Below are positions 45,880 to 55,139 of a stretch of DNA of 64,000 nt, piece by piece. A program made the translations under genes and the position numbers. The stretch lies in assembly GCA_003443635.1 (NCBI GenBank), contig CP031964.1, positions 2,202,321 through 2,266,320 of the forward strand. The letters are read 5' to 3'. Each line of letters opens with the position of its first letter. The first letter of the stretch is position 1. Source of the stretch: Flavobacteriaceae bacterium (GTDB lineage: Bacteria > Bacteroidota > Bacteroidia > Flavobacteriales > Flavobacteriaceae). Under the pieces are notes generated by a model, which worked only from the letters and a program-made list of their open reading frames with translations, was not told where the DNA came from and made no database searches.

Positions 45880-47040
45880 ATGCTTAAAAATCAAAAACAT
45901 TTATTTAATCTTAACGATAATATCCATTATTTAAACTGTGCTTATAAAGCACCACTTTTAAAAGCTTCAGAAGCTGGAGTTATAAAAGCATTACAACGTG
46001 AACATAACCCTATTGATTTTTCTGCAGAAGCTTTTTTTGATGAAGTAGATGAGATTAAAGTTTTATTTGGAAAACTCGTTAATTGTGTACCAGAACAAGT
46101 AGCTATGATTCCGTCTACATCATATGGATTTGCTTCGGTTCTAAATAATATTCCATACAAACAAGGGCAGCATGTATTAACAGTTGAAAATGAATTCCCA
46201 AGTGATTATTATTCCATCCAACGTTGGTGCAATACTCATAATGCAGAATTACGAATTATTAAACCTGATACAAATTCAGAACAAATTGGTGAACATTGGA
46301 ACACAAAGCTTATTGAAAACATTAACGAAAATACTGCAATTGTAAATATTTCATCTGTACATTGGATGACAGGGTTACAATTTGATTTAGAAGCTATTGG
46401 GCAAAAATGTAAAACAGTTGGTGCAAAGTTCATTATTGACGGAACACAGTCAGTTGGAGCGTTACCTATGGATATTCAAAAGTATAATATTGATGCATTG
46501 ATTTGCGCAAGTTATAAATGGCTTATTGGTCCATATTCCATGGGATTAATGTATATAAGCCCAGAATTTAATGATGGAGTGCCTCTTGAAGAATCTTGGA
46601 TGAATCGTTCTAATGCTAAAGATTTTAGAAGTTTGACCAATTATACTAATGATTATACTTCTGGGGCTGCACGTTACAATGTTGGTGAAACAAGTAATTT
46701 TATTTCTATGCCTATTTTAAAGGCAGGTTTACAAACTATTTTAAAGTGGACTCCTGAAGGGGTTCAAGAATACACAAAAGAACTAATACAACCGCTTCGT
46801 AATTATTTAGAAAATTTAGGTGTTATATTTGAAGAAGATAAATATTTTTCAAATCACCTTATCGGAGTTAAGTTACCAGAAAATATTAATATAGAAGCAT
46901 TGACCGAAAATTTAGTCAAACAGAACATATACCTATCTGTTAGAGGCTCATCATTACGCATTTCTGTTAATGTTTTTAATACATCAATTGACATCGAACG
47001 TTTAATAAATGTTATTGAAACTACAAGAACGTCATCTTGA
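45880..47040 (+). CDS. Class V aminotransferase-fold PLP enzyme
   Basis: A 386-residue fold-type I PLP protein related to isopenicillin N epimerase, cysteine desulfurase and EgtE-like lyases. IHYLNCAYKAPLLKA at the N-terminus, FIIDGTQSVGALPMD for cofactor binding and PLP Lys K213 in CASYKWLIGPYSMGL define it. The C-terminus lacks the flexible cysteine loop of desulfurases. Its stop overlaps the following start by TTGA. It lies 20 bases after the nitrilase gene. The reaction is unknown; EgtE-like C-S lyase activity is one possibility because the window has egtB and egtD but no clear egtE. Confidence 0.82.
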   Translation: MLKNQKHLFNLNDNIHYLNCAYKAPLLKASEAGVIKALQREHNPIDFSAEAFFDEVDEIKVLFGKLVNCVPEQVAMIPSTSYGFASVLNNIPYKQGQHVLTVENEFPSDYYSIQRWCNTHNAELRIIKPDTNSEQIGEHWNTKLIENINENTAIVNISSVHWMTGLQFDLEAIGQKCKTVGAKFIIDGTQSVGALPMDIQKYNIDALICASYKWLIGPYSMGLMYISPEFNDGVPLEESWMNRSNAKDFRSLTNYTNDYTSGAARYNVGETSNFISMPILKAGLQTILKWTPEGVQEYTKELIQPLRNYLENLGVIFEEDKYFSNHLIGVKLPENINIEALTENLVKQNIYLSVRGSSLRISVNVFNTSIDIERLINVIETTRTSS

Positions 47041-47810
47041 AGAAAACTGTTAGTATATTAGGTTGTGGTTGGCTAGGCGTACCCTTAGCAGAATTCTTAA
47101 TACAAAATGGTTATACTATTAAAGGTTCAACTAGAACCGAAGAAAAGTTGCAACCTCTTAAATCTAAAAATATTCATCCATTTTTAATTGACTTAGAAAA
47201 TTTATCTCATAACATTTCTGAGTTTTTGGATACAGATATTTTAATTATTGCGACTACCTGCAAAAATAATAACGCTTTTAAAAATTTGATTTCTCACATA
47301 AGATTATCACGAGCTGAAGCTGTTATTTTTATTAGCTCTACTTCTGTGTATCCAATGTTAAATAGAGTAGTTACTGAAAATGATAAAACTATAGATTCTC
47401 CTTTAGCTGCAATAGAAAATCTATTTATTTCAAATACAGATTTATCGAGCATTATTATACGTTTTGCTGGTTTAATAGGTCCTAAACGCAACCCTGCTTG
47501 GTTTTTTAGAAATGGAAAAACAATAAAACACCCACAAGGGTTTGTTAATTTAATTCATCTCACAGATTGTATTCACATTATACATTTAATTATAAAGAAG
47601 AATATTAAAAACGAAATTTTAAACGCTTGTACAGATGCTCATCCTAAGCGACTTGATTTTTATACAGAAATAATGAAGCGTATAGGAAGGACTACTCCAG
47701 CTATCGAAACACCAGAACAATTAAAATATAAAATTATTAGTAACAAAAAAATAAAAAAACTATTAGATTATGAATTTGTGTATCAAAATCTTTTAGATAT
47801 CAAGTACTAA
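47037..47810 (+). CDS. NAD(P)-binding atypical SDR protein (YeeZ-like)
   Basis: A 257-residue Rossmann protein. The start is TTG, overlapping the previous stop by 4 bases (TTGA), and it opens KKTVSILGCGWLGVPLAEFLIQNGY, the GxGxxG dinucleotide loop of the YeeZ-type extended SDR group. IFISSTSVYP corresponds to the SDR serine segment, but the YxxxK catalytic pair is not in standard form, so redox activity is uncertain. It is coupled to the aminotransferase and followed one base later by a classical SDR gene. Confidence 0.8.
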   Translation: MKKTVSILGCGWLGVPLAEFLIQNGYTIKGSTRTEEKLQPLKSKNIHPFLIDLENLSHNISEFLDTDILIIATTCKNNNAFKNLISHIRLSRAEAVIFISSTSVYPMLNRVVTENDKTIDSPLAAIENLFISNTDLSSIIIRFAGLIGPKRNPAWFFRNGKTIKHPQGFVNLIHLTDCIHIIHLIIKKNIKNEILNACTDAHPKRLDFYTEIMKRIGRTTPAIETPEQLKYKIISNKKIKKLLDYEFVYQNLLDIKY

Positions 47811-47811
47811 A

Positions 47812-48570
47812 ATGAGAAAACTTGAACATAAAATTGCTTTAGTTACTGGAGCAAGTAGAGGAATTGGTAAAGCTATAGCAATACAATTAGCTACAGAAGG
47901 TGCTTTTGTTATTATACATTATGCTTCAAACGAGAAAGCAGCTAATAAAACTCTTTCAGATATTAATGCCTTAGGAGGAAAAGGGATCACTATAAAATCA
48001 GATTTCTCATCTGTTAATGAAATTACATTATTATTTAAAGAACTAGATCAAATTTTAAATAACAAGAAAATTGATTTTCTTATCAATAATGCAGGTATTT
48101 TAAATAAATATGACCTCGAGCATATTACTGAAGAACAATTTGATTCTCAATTTGCTATTAATGTCAAATCCCCTTTTTTTATAACTCAACAAGCACTTCC
48201 TCGAATTAATGATGGAGGGCGTATTGTAAATATCTCATCTTACCTTTCAAAAAGGCCCAAATATGAATACGGAGCTTATGCTATGACAAAAGCTGCTATT
48301 GATAATTTCACTATTTCATTAGCAATAGCTTTAGGTCCTCGCAAAATAACAGTAAATGCAATTGCTCCGGGATCTATCGATACTGATATGAATAAAGATA
48401 GATTTAAAGATATAAAAGTAAAAGAAGCTGTTGGTAAAATGGCAGCTTTACAACGTGTAGGAACTCCTAGTGATATAGCAAATACTGTTATATTTCTTTG
48501 TTCTCAAGCAGGGGAATGGATAACTGGTCAATATATAGAAGCTAGTGGTGGTTTAGGCCTAATTAAATAA
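47812..48570 (+). CDS. Short-chain dehydrogenase/reductase
   Basis: A 252-residue classical SDR: cofactor motif VTGASRGIGKA (TGxxxGxG), NNAG at about 93-96, catalytic Ser in VNISSYLS and YGAYAMTKAA (YxxxK), and PGSIDTDM after the active site. These enzymes interconvert alcohols and ketones with NAD(P)H. The ending ITGQYIEASGGLGL is like FabG and glucose dehydrogenases. Last gene of the nitrilase cluster; it converges on the cysteine desulfurase gene with a 4-base gap. Confidence 0.92.
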   Translation: MRKLEHKIALVTGASRGIGKAIAIQLATEGAFVIIHYASNEKAANKTLSDINALGGKGITIKSDFSSVNEITLLFKELDQILNNKKIDFLINNAGILNKYDLEHITEEQFDSQFAINVKSPFFITQQALPRINDGGRIVNISSYLSKRPKYEYGAYAMTKAAIDNFTISLAIALGPRKITVNAIAPGSIDTDMNKDRFKDIKVKEAVGKMAALQRVGTPSDIANTVIFLCSQAGEWITGQYIEASGGLGLIK

Positions 48571-48574
48571 GAAG

Positions 48575-49720
48575 TTACTTCTCGACAAACTCTTTTAACA
48601 CATTTATCACATAATCAATCTCTTCTTTTGTATTATATATGCTAAACGAGAAGCGCATTGATGGTTTTTGTAAATCTTCATCACTTAAAATTTGTGACAA
48701 TACATGAGACCCCTTAACACTACCACTTTGACAAGCACTTCCTTTAGAACAGGCTATCCCTTTTAAATCTAATTGAAATAAAAGCATACTGGCTTTTTTG
48801 GAATCTACAGGTAAGTTTATATTAACAGCCATATAAGTACTCTTTTCTAAATCTGCCGAATGACCATTAAATTTTACTTCTGGGATTGCTGTTTCTAATT
48901 CTTTTATAAAATAGTGTTTCAATTCTAACACATATGCTTTTTCTTTCTCAAGATTGTCATATGATAAATTTAAAGCTTTATTTAAACCAATTATATTGTG
49001 AACACACTCAGTTCCTGCACGATAACCTCGTTCTTGCTCTCCACCTAAAATAAGAGGTTTTACCCCCGAATCTTTACGTATAAATGCAAAACCCACTCCT
49101 TTTGGACCATGGAATTTATGTGCACTGGCTGCTAAAAAATCAATACCAATATCTTGCAAGTCCATTTCATAATGACCTATAGATTGAACAGTATCACTAT
49201 GGAATAAAGCATCGTTAGCTAAGCATAAATCTGCCACTCTCTGAATATCTAAAATATTACCAATTTCATTATTGATATGCATTAAGCTTACTAAAGTTTT
49301 TTTAGGAGAATTTAGTAATTGCTCTAAGTGATTAAAATCGATATCGCCTTTTGAGTTTACAGATACATAACTCAACTCAATATTGTATTCTGATTGTAAT
49401 TGTTCTATAGTATGTAAAACTGCATGATGTTCAATTCGAGATGTAATAATATGAGTTACTTTTAAATCCCTTACTGCACTTTGTAAAACTAAATTATCTG
49501 CTTCTGTACCTCCAGATGTAAAAATAATTTCTCCTGGAGATACATTAAAACGTTTAGCAATTTGCTTTCTAGATTGTTCAACTAAAGATTTAGATGATCT
49601 TCCAAAACTATGTGTAGATGAGGCATTTCCATAGTTATTTTTCATAACATTAATCATTGCCTCTATTACTTCATCTCTAATTTGTGAAGTGGCAGCGTTA
49701 TCAAAATATACTTGTTTCAT
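48575..49720 (-). CDS. Cysteine desulfurase (NifS/IscS family)
   Basis: A 381-residue PLP enzyme: MKQVYFDNAATSQIRDEVIEAM, TSGGTEADNLVL, PLP Lys K202 in SAHKFHGPKGVGF and catalytic C330 in SKGSACQSGS. It takes sulfur from cysteine as a persulfide for Fe-S clusters or thiolation. Length fits NifS/IscS rather than the longer SufS, but no iscU is adjacent. Transcribed alone, with a TATTTTTG -7 candidate at 49750-49757 on the minus strand. Confidence 0.92.
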   Translation of the reverse strand: MKQVYFDNAATSQIRDEVIEAMINVMKNNYGNASSTHSFGRSSKSLVEQSRKQIAKRFNVSPGEIIFTSGGTEADNLVLQSAVRDLKVTHIITSRIEHHAVLHTIEQLQSEYNIELSYVSVNSKGDIDFNHLEQLLNSPKKTLVSLMHINNEIGNILDIQRVADLCLANDALFHSDTVQSIGHYEMDLQDIGIDFLAASAHKFHGPKGVGFAFIRKDSGVKPLILGGEQERGYRAGTECVHNIIGLNKALNLSYDNLEKEKAYVLELKHYFIKELETAIPEVKFNGHSADLEKSTYMAVNINLPVDSKKASMLLFQLDLKGIACSKGSACQSGSVKGSHVLSQILSDEDLQKPSMRFSFSIYNTKEEIDYVINVLKEFVEK

Positions 49721-49832
49721 TTATTACTTATCTAGGTTGGTTTCAAAAACAAAAATAAGTGAAATAAAATTATTATTAATATGATACGTTATAAAATACA
49801 ATTGCATTATTTTTGCTGAAATACTTAAAAAA

Positions 49833-50357
49833 ATGCGTCACGTATTATTTACAATTATTAGTTTGTTTTTTTTATCACTATCGTCTTGTAGTAACACAGA
49901 TTTAACAGAAATAAGTTTAGATGCTTTTGATCAGGAATTAGGATTTTGTATTGGCCCAAACGGGAATGACTTTATTGTTTTTGATACAACTCCAGATCCA
50001 TTTCAATCATTAATTCTTGTAATTCCTAATGATACAATGAATGCATTAATATTTAATCCTACAGATCAACCAACTGAAGGGTCTTTAACTATTAACGGAA
50101 CGACTACTCGTTTAAACTATAGAACATATAATGGTAATCCTGATACTGTGATTTGCCAACCTGTGCCATCTGCAGTAACTATTATTGACGATTTTGATTC
50201 TGCTTCTGGCACTATAAATTATTCTTCTACATCTTCTGACTCAGGGAACATAAGAACTGTTATTATTACCTTTTCTGTTAGCGATATAGACCTAGAAGTT
50301 TTAAGAATAGCTGGAGAGCAATCTATAGGCACACTAACTTTAACTTTAACGATCTAA
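49833..50357 (+). CDS. Lipoprotein of unknown function
   Basis: A 174-residue protein with lipobox SLSSC (Cys 19) followed by SNTDLTEISLDAFDQELGFC. The mature part is beta-rich and Thr/Ser/Asn rich, with two Cys (FCIGPNG and VICQPV) that could form a disulfide. No known domain. A TATTTTTG element lies at 49808-49815, so the leader is short. It converges on the smr gene with a 10-base gap. Confidence 0.75.
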   Translation: MRHVLFTIISLFFLSLSSCSNTDLTEISLDAFDQELGFCIGPNGNDFIVFDTTPDPFQSLILVIPNDTMNALIFNPTDQPTEGSLTINGTTTRLNYRTYNGNPDTVICQPVPSAVTIIDDFDSASGTINYSSTSSDSGNIRTVIITFSVSDIDLEVLRIAGEQSIGTLTLTLTI

Positions 50358-50367
50358 ATCATTTGAC

Positions 50368-50913
50368 TTAATTTTGATAAATATAGATTTCTGTAGCACC
50401 TAATCCATATTTCTGATAATTAGCATCGTAATATTTTATATTATCATAACGTTTGAACAAATATTCTAGTTCTAATTTTAATACGCCCTCTCCCACTCCA
50501 TGAATAAATACAACTTTTTTGATACGCTTTTTTATTGCAAATTCTAATTGATGCTTTGCAGTATTTAATTGAAGTGTGAGCATTTCATGATTAGACATTC
50601 TTTTTGAAAATTTGGTTAATTGATGAATATGCAAATCCACTTCCATTGCTGGTAAGTTCCGTTCTTTAGCTTTAACTTTAATTGATTTATGTTTTTTTAT
50701 TTCTTTTTCAGAAATAACATCTTCTATCGAAGATTTAGAGAATGCTTTACTTTTTAATGCTATAGAATTATCAGTTTTAATTAATTCTTTTTTAAAAAAC
50801 TCTAACTCAAACCCATCATCAGTTTCAATAACAACCTTATCATCAATAATTTTAATTATTGTTCCAGAAAAATTTTCATCTAAAACAGTAACAATGTCTC
50901 CTTTTTTAAGCAT
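50368..50913 (-). CDS. Smr domain protein (MutS2-related)
   Basis: A 181-residue protein with an N-terminal SH3-like or KOW-like segment (KKGDIVTVLDENFSGTIIKIIDDKVVIETDDG) and a C-terminal Smr domain (about 92-181): MEVDLHIHQL supplies the DxHxH motif and VVFIHGVGEGVLK the second motif. Smr domains nick DNA or RNA and occur in MutS2; this is the short stand-alone form common in Bacteroidota. It overlaps by one base the stop of a small membrane protein gene, so they form an operon. Confidence 0.88.
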   Translation of the reverse strand: MLKKGDIVTVLDENFSGTIIKIIDDKVVIETDDGFELEFFKKELIKTDNSIALKSKAFSKSSIEDVISEKEIKKHKSIKVKAKERNLPAMEVDLHIHQLTKFSKRMSNHEMLTLQLNTAKHQLEFAIKKRIKKVVFIHGVGEGVLKLELEYLFKRYDNIKYYDANYQKYGLGATEIYIYQN

Positions 50914-51116
50914 TATAATTTTTCATCAGAGTTATCACTTTCACTAGTATTTGTTTTACTAGATATTCCTCTAGATAATCGATATAAGCCTAGCATTAAT
51001 AAAAATATACCTAATATTAAAAAATATACATTTTGAGTATCTTCAGAATTTACATATAATGCAATAATACCTCCGATAATTATAAATAAATAATTGATGA
51101 GTCTTGAAATATTCAT
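50913..51116 (-). CDS. Small two-helix membrane protein
   Basis: A 67-residue protein with two hydrophobic segments (LINYLFIIIGGIIALYV and VYFLILGIFLLMLGLY) and a polar Ser/Asp tail. Its stop codon and the smr start share a base. The tight coupling and this position suggest a real, conserved membrane partner; no function can be assigned. Confidence 0.7.
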   Translation of the reverse strand: MNISRLINYLFIIIGGIIALYVNSEDTQNVYFLILGIFLLMLGLYRLSRGISSKTNTSESDNSDEKL

Positions 51117-51198
51117 GTTAAACAGTGTTTTACTAATTACAGTATTCTTTTTTTAATTTTTATACTAATTAATTATTCTGAAAGTAATTTTTTAAGCG

Positions 51199-51219
51199 TA
51201 CGACTATTAGTCTTGTACT
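51199..51219. other. Imperfect GTAC-flanked hairpin
   Basis: GTAC-G-ACT-ATT-AGT-CTT-GTAC forms an imperfect inverted repeat in the 205-base gap between the small membrane gene and the T9SS type A gene. Meaning unknown; it may be an operator. Confidence 0.3.
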
Positions 51220-51286
51220 AGAGACCCCAAATTTAGTTAAAAGATACATTTAGTTTACATTTTTCTTTTTTACAGAAGCATTTGTT

Positions 51287-51298
51287 GTTTTGTAGTAC
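51287..51298 (+). promoter_or_regulatory. 12-mer GTTTTGTAGTAC upstream of the T9SS type A gene
   Basis: Identical to the 12-mer at 44896-44907 and at almost the same distance from the start (25 bases here). The shared element suggests a common promoter class or regulator for the two genes. Confidence 0.45.
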
Positions 51299-51322
51299 TT
51301 CTATACAATTAAAAAAAGCGTT

Positions 51323-53137
51323 ATGAAAATTACTCATAAGTATCTATTTATAATATTACTGACCTTATCTACAAAAACAATTTTTGCGCAATTATATGTA
51401 GAAAACTCAAGCTATGTATTTGTAAATGATCAAGTACTATATGTAGAAGATGATATAAACTTAAATAATATAGAAAGCTCTATTTTTTTAAGAACAGAAG
51501 CTCAATTAATCCAAGGTTCTGGTATCACCGGGAATTCTGGTATTGGTTCACTTAGTCTTTATCAAGAAGGGAATGTAGATGCTTACGAATTTAATTATTG
51601 GTGTTCACCCATAGGAGATAATTCTAATTCTAATTTTAACAACAATCCTTTTGGAATTACATTTTTAAATGATGTAGTTAATTTAACTACTTCTATCCCT
51701 GCTGGAACTTCTCGTTTACCTGGATTTAATGGTACAGCTTCTCCTTTAAATATAGAGCCATTTTGGATTTTTAAATTTGTTGCTGGTGCAACTACTTCTT
51801 CTTTTGTTCAAGTACAAGCAAATACATCTATTAATCCAGGCGAAGGGTTTACTATGAAAGGAACTAATGGAACAAGTGCTAATAATCCTGGAAATTCACA
51901 ACGTTATGATTTTAAGGGAAAACCTAATAATGGAAATATAGATGTAACCATTTTAAAAGATAATTTAACTTTAGTAGGAAACCCTTACCCCTCTGCATTA
52001 GATGCTGCTGCATATATTCATGATTCAGATAATGCTTTAGTAATAAATGGTACTTTATTTTACTGGGAACAAGATCTTAATGTAAATTCTCATAATCTTA
52101 TTGATTATCAAGGAGGTTATGCCACATATACTATTGATGCGACTGGAACTTTTGAAACTTTTGTTCCGGCAACATTTAACACTTTTAACACAGATGGTAC
52201 CATAAATGTTGCAGGAGTAGGAACTGGTATTAAAACTGCAAGACGATTTATCCCTATAGGGCAAGGTTTTTTTGTACAGGCCATAGAAGATGGTAATGTA
52301 ACTGCAAAAAATAGCCATCGTGTTTTTATAAAAGAATCGAGTTCAGACAGTGAATTTTTTGGAATTGAAAATAACGATAAAAACGTTATTTTAAATAATA
52401 ATATATCACCTTCTGAAGTAAGTAATAGTTTTAATAATGAAATTACCCCTATTCCTAATGACTTTAAACGTTTTCGATTAAATATTGATTTTAATGATCT
52501 GTATACAAGGCAATTGTTACAAAACTTCCATCAATCTGCAACCGATGGTTTTGATTATGGATTAGAAACACGAAGTCCTCAAGGGGTAGCCTCAGATGCA
52601 TATTGGGTATTTGAAGATCAACTTTATGCAGCTCAAGCGTTTAATTTTAGAGAAGATCTAATCATTCCATTAACTATAACATTAGCTGAACCACAATCTA
52701 TTCGATTTAGAATTTTTGGAATTCAAAATTTTGATGAAAGCCAACCTATTTATCTTTATGATAATGAGACCGGCTTATACACAGATTTAAGAGAGCAAGA
52801 TCTTAATATTAACTTGCCTGAAGGTACATTTAGTGATCGTTTTGAAATTAGATTTTTACAAGAAACTTTAAGCACTTCTGATGAGGTTTTTCAGCAGTTT
52901 GACGTTTTTCAAAATAACGAAACATCTCAATTAACCATTGAAAATCCTACTGGTTTAGATGTTAGATCAGTAGCATTTTATGATATAACTGGACGACGTG
53001 TTTTTATACAAAAAAATTTACCTCAGGAAAGCTCATATCAATTTACTACTAATAAATATAACAATGGCGTTTATATAGTAGAGATAGATCTTGGTCGACA
53101 ATCCAATTTTACCAAAAAAGTAATTATTAGTAATTAA
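51323..53137 (+). CDS. T9SS type A sorting domain-containing surface protein
   Basis: A 604-residue protein with a signal peptide (1-22, TIFAQ). The body is beta-rich with two large repeat-like halves and no enzymatic motif. The last 85 residues form a type A C-terminal sorting domain: EVFQQFDVFQNNETSQLTIENPTG, VAFYDITGRRVF, and the final strand NGVYIVEIDLGRQSNFTKKVIISN. The T9SS exports and anchors such proteins; adhesion or matrix functions are common. It is preceded by the shared 12-mer. Confidence 0.85.
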   Translation: MKITHKYLFIILLTLSTKTIFAQLYVENSSYVFVNDQVLYVEDDINLNNIESSIFLRTEAQLIQGSGITGNSGIGSLSLYQEGNVDAYEFNYWCSPIGDNSNSNFNNNPFGITFLNDVVNLTTSIPAGTSRLPGFNGTASPLNIEPFWIFKFVAGATTSSFVQVQANTSINPGEGFTMKGTNGTSANNPGNSQRYDFKGKPNNGNIDVTILKDNLTLVGNPYPSALDAAAYIHDSDNALVINGTLFYWEQDLNVNSHNLIDYQGGYATYTIDATGTFETFVPATFNTFNTDGTINVAGVGTGIKTARRFIPIGQGFFVQAIEDGNVTAKNSHRVFIKESSSDSEFFGIENNDKNVILNNNISPSEVSNSFNNEITPIPNDFKRFRLNIDFNDLYTRQLLQNFHQSATDGFDYGLETRSPQGVASDAYWVFEDQLYAAQAFNFREDLIIPLTITLAEPQSIRFRIFGIQNFDESQPIYLYDNETGLYTDLREQDLNINLPEGTFSDRFEIRFLQETLSTSDEVFQQFDVFQNNETSQLTIENPTGLDVRSVAFYDITGRRVFIQKNLPQESSYQFTTNKYNNGVYIVEIDLGRQSNFTKKVIISN

Positions 53138-53173
53138 GAAGCTAAATTCTATTTCGTTTTTTACATTTGTAAG

Positions 53174-53473
53174 ATGCTGAAACAACTAATGTTTATTGCT
53201 CCTGAAGATTATATGCTATCTTGTTTATGGAAAAAAACTTTTGATGTAGATTGTCTAGGGTGTGGATTTCAACGTTCTTTATTATTAGTTTTTAAAGGTG
53301 AGTTTGTTTCTGCATTTAATATGTACCCAGCAATTTATACGCTTATTATAATGTTTATGTTTTTAATTATACATATACGCTATAATTTTAAATTTGGTCA
53401 TAAGGTTTTATTAGGATTGTTCATATTAAACGTTAGTATTATGATTGTCAGTTATTACATAAAACATTTTTAA
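53174..53473 (+). CDS. DUF2752 domain-containing membrane protein
   Basis: A 99-residue protein with the DUF2752 motif (LWKKTFDVDCLGCGFQRSLLLVFKGEFVSAFNMYP), in which the invariant CxxCG pair is present, and two membrane helices after it. DUF2752 proteins lie in the membrane and have no known function. It is 11 bases upstream of a CCC-motif membrane protein, with which it forms a two-gene operon conserved in Flavobacteriaceae. Confidence 0.92.
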   Translation: MLKQLMFIAPEDYMLSCLWKKTFDVDCLGCGFQRSLLLVFKGEFVSAFNMYPAIYTLIIMFMFLIIHIRYNFKFGHKVLLGLFILNVSIMIVSYYIKHF

Positions 53474-53483
53474 ATCAATTTAA

Positions 53484-53807
53484 ATGGAAAAACAACCACT
53501 ACCCAATGCAACTTTAATACTAGTGATGGGAATTTTATCAATCGTAGGCTGTTGTGTTTACGGAATCCCTGGGCTTATTTTTGGCCTTATCGCTATCATA
53601 CTTGGCGTTAAATCTACTAGGCTATACAAGCAAGATCCAGAGAATTATTCAAATTATGGGAATGTAAATGCAGGTAAAATAATGGGGATCATAGGGTTGT
53701 CATTAAGCATTATATATATCATATTAATTATAATGCTTATTTCTGCAATAGGATGGGCAGCAATTAGCGATCCTGAAACATTTAGAGAGAGTTTTCAAGG
53801 TTTATAG
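53484..53807 (+). CDS. CCC motif / DUF4190-like membrane protein
   Basis: A 107-residue protein with two pairs of membrane helices. NATLILVMGILSIVGCCVYGIPGLIFGLIAIILG contains the Gly-Cys-Cys signature, and NVNAGKIMGIIGLSLSIIYIILII is the second pair. These names are only structural labels. It follows DUF2752 by 11 bases and ends at a strong terminator. Confidence 0.88.
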   Translation: MEKQPLPNATLILVMGILSIVGCCVYGIPGLIFGLIAIILGVKSTRLYKQDPENYSNYGNVNAGKIMGIIGLSLSIIYIILIIMLISAIGWAAISDPETFRESFQGL

Positions 53808-53830
53808 AGGGATAGCATATTAATATAAAC

Positions 53831-53861
53831 AAAAAAGCGATCTAAAAAAGATCGCTTTTTT
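53831..53861. terminator. Bidirectional terminator between the CCC-motif gene and rocD
   Basis: A 12-bp perfect inverted repeat, AAAAAAGCGATC with its complement, loop of 7, with T runs on both strands. It lies 23 bases after the CCC-motif stop and 18 bases beyond the rocD stop. Confidence 0.85.
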
Positions 53862-53879
53862 GTTTATAATTGGAATTTT

Positions 53880-55124
53880 TTAAGCTTCAAATTCTTTTAA
53901 TGTTTTAGTAATAATATTTACACAATCTAATAATTGTTCTTCATTCATTACTAAAGGTGGTGCAAAACGTATAATATTCCCATGTGTTGGTTTTGCTAAT
54001 AAACCATTATCACGAAGTGCAATACAAATGTTCCAAGCAGTCTCACTCTCTTCAGCATCATTAATTACTATCGCATTTAATAAACCTTTTCCTCTAACCA
54101 ATTTAGCAATATTACTAGTTTCAATATACTTGTTAATTTCACTTCTAAATAGTTGACCAAGAGCTTCAGCATTATTTGCTAGATTTTCATTTTTTACAAC
54201 ATCTAAAGCAGCTATTGCAACAGAAGCAGCTATTGGATTGCCTCCAAATGTGCTACCATGATTTCCAGGCTTAATCACGTTCATTATAGGGTCGTTTGCT
54301 AGGACTGCAGAAACTGGGTAAGCTCCTCCACTTAATGCTTTCCCCAAAATTAAAACATCTGGAGTTACATTTTCGTGATTTACAGCTAATAATTGCCCTG
54401 TTCTGGCAATTCCTGTTTGTACTTCATCTGCAATAAATAATACGTTATATGCTTCACATAATGCTTTAGCTTTAGCTAAATAGCCTTCACTTGGCACATA
54501 TACTCCAGCTTCACCTTGTATTGGCTCTACTAAAAATCCTGCTATAGTATTACTACTTTTTAAAGCAGATTCTAGAGCTTGAAGATTATCATATTCAATT
54601 TTTATAAACCCATCTGTATAAGGTCCAAAGTTTTTACGAGCTATTGGGTCATTTGAAAATGATATGATTGTAGTTGTTCGACCGTGAAAATTATTTTCAC
54701 AAACAATAATCTGTGCTTCATTTTCTGAAATCCCTTTAACTTCATATGCCCATTTACGACAAAGCTTTAAAGCTGTTTCTACAGCTTCTGCACCTGTATT
54801 CATTGGCAACACTTTGTCAAACCCAAAATACTTAGTTACATATTCTTCATATTTCCCAAGCATATCGTTATAAAATGCTCTAGATGTTAAGGTTAAAGTT
54901 TGAGCTTGAGATGTCATCGCTTCAACAATTTTTGAGTGACAATGCCCTTGATTTACAGCAGAATAAGCTGATAAAAAATCGTAATATTGTTTTCCTTCAA
55001 CATCCCAAACATAAACGCCTTCACCTCTATTTAACACAACTGGTAACGGATGGTAATTGTGTGCTCCGTATTTGTTTTCTAAATCTATCGCTTCTTGCGA
55101 TGTAATGTGGTCTAAAACAGCCAT
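53880..55124 (-). CDS. rocD: Ornithine--oxo-acid transaminase
   Basis: A 414-residue class III aminotransferase: [19 protein letters not shown] near the N-terminus, [17 protein letters not shown] for cofactor binding, [14 protein letters not shown], and PLP Lys K262 in [18 protein letters not shown]. It converts ornithine and 2-oxoglutarate to glutamate semialdehyde and glutamate, linking arginine/ornithine breakdown to proline. Transcribed alone, behind an unusual structured leader. Confidence 0.95.
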   Translation of the reverse strand: MAVLDHITSQEAIDLENKYGAHNYHPLPVVLNRGEGVYVWDVEGKQYYDFLSAYSAVNQGHCHSKIVEAMTSQAQTLTLTSRAFYNDMLGKYEEYVTKYFGFDKVLPMNTGAEAVETALKLCRKWAYEVKGISENEAQIIVCENNFHGRTTTIISFSNDPIARKNFGPYTDGFIKIEYDNLQALESALKSSNTIAGFLVEPIQGEAGVYVPSEGYLAKAKALCEAYNVLFIADEVQTGIARTGQLLAVNHENVTPDVLILGKALSGGAYPVSAVLANDPIMNVIKPGNHGSTFGGNPIAASVAIAALDVVKNENLANNAEALGQLFRSEINKYIETSNIAKLVRGKGLLNAIVINDAEESETAWNICIALRDNGLLAKPTHGNIIRFAPPLVMNEEQLLDCVNIITKTLKEFEA

Positions 55125-55139
55125 TTTAATAAAATTTAA

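Noticed and set aside
44346..48570. Nitrilase cluster as a recent foreign island
   Set aside because: Base composition and codon use look like the neighbours, and there are no mobile-element remains.
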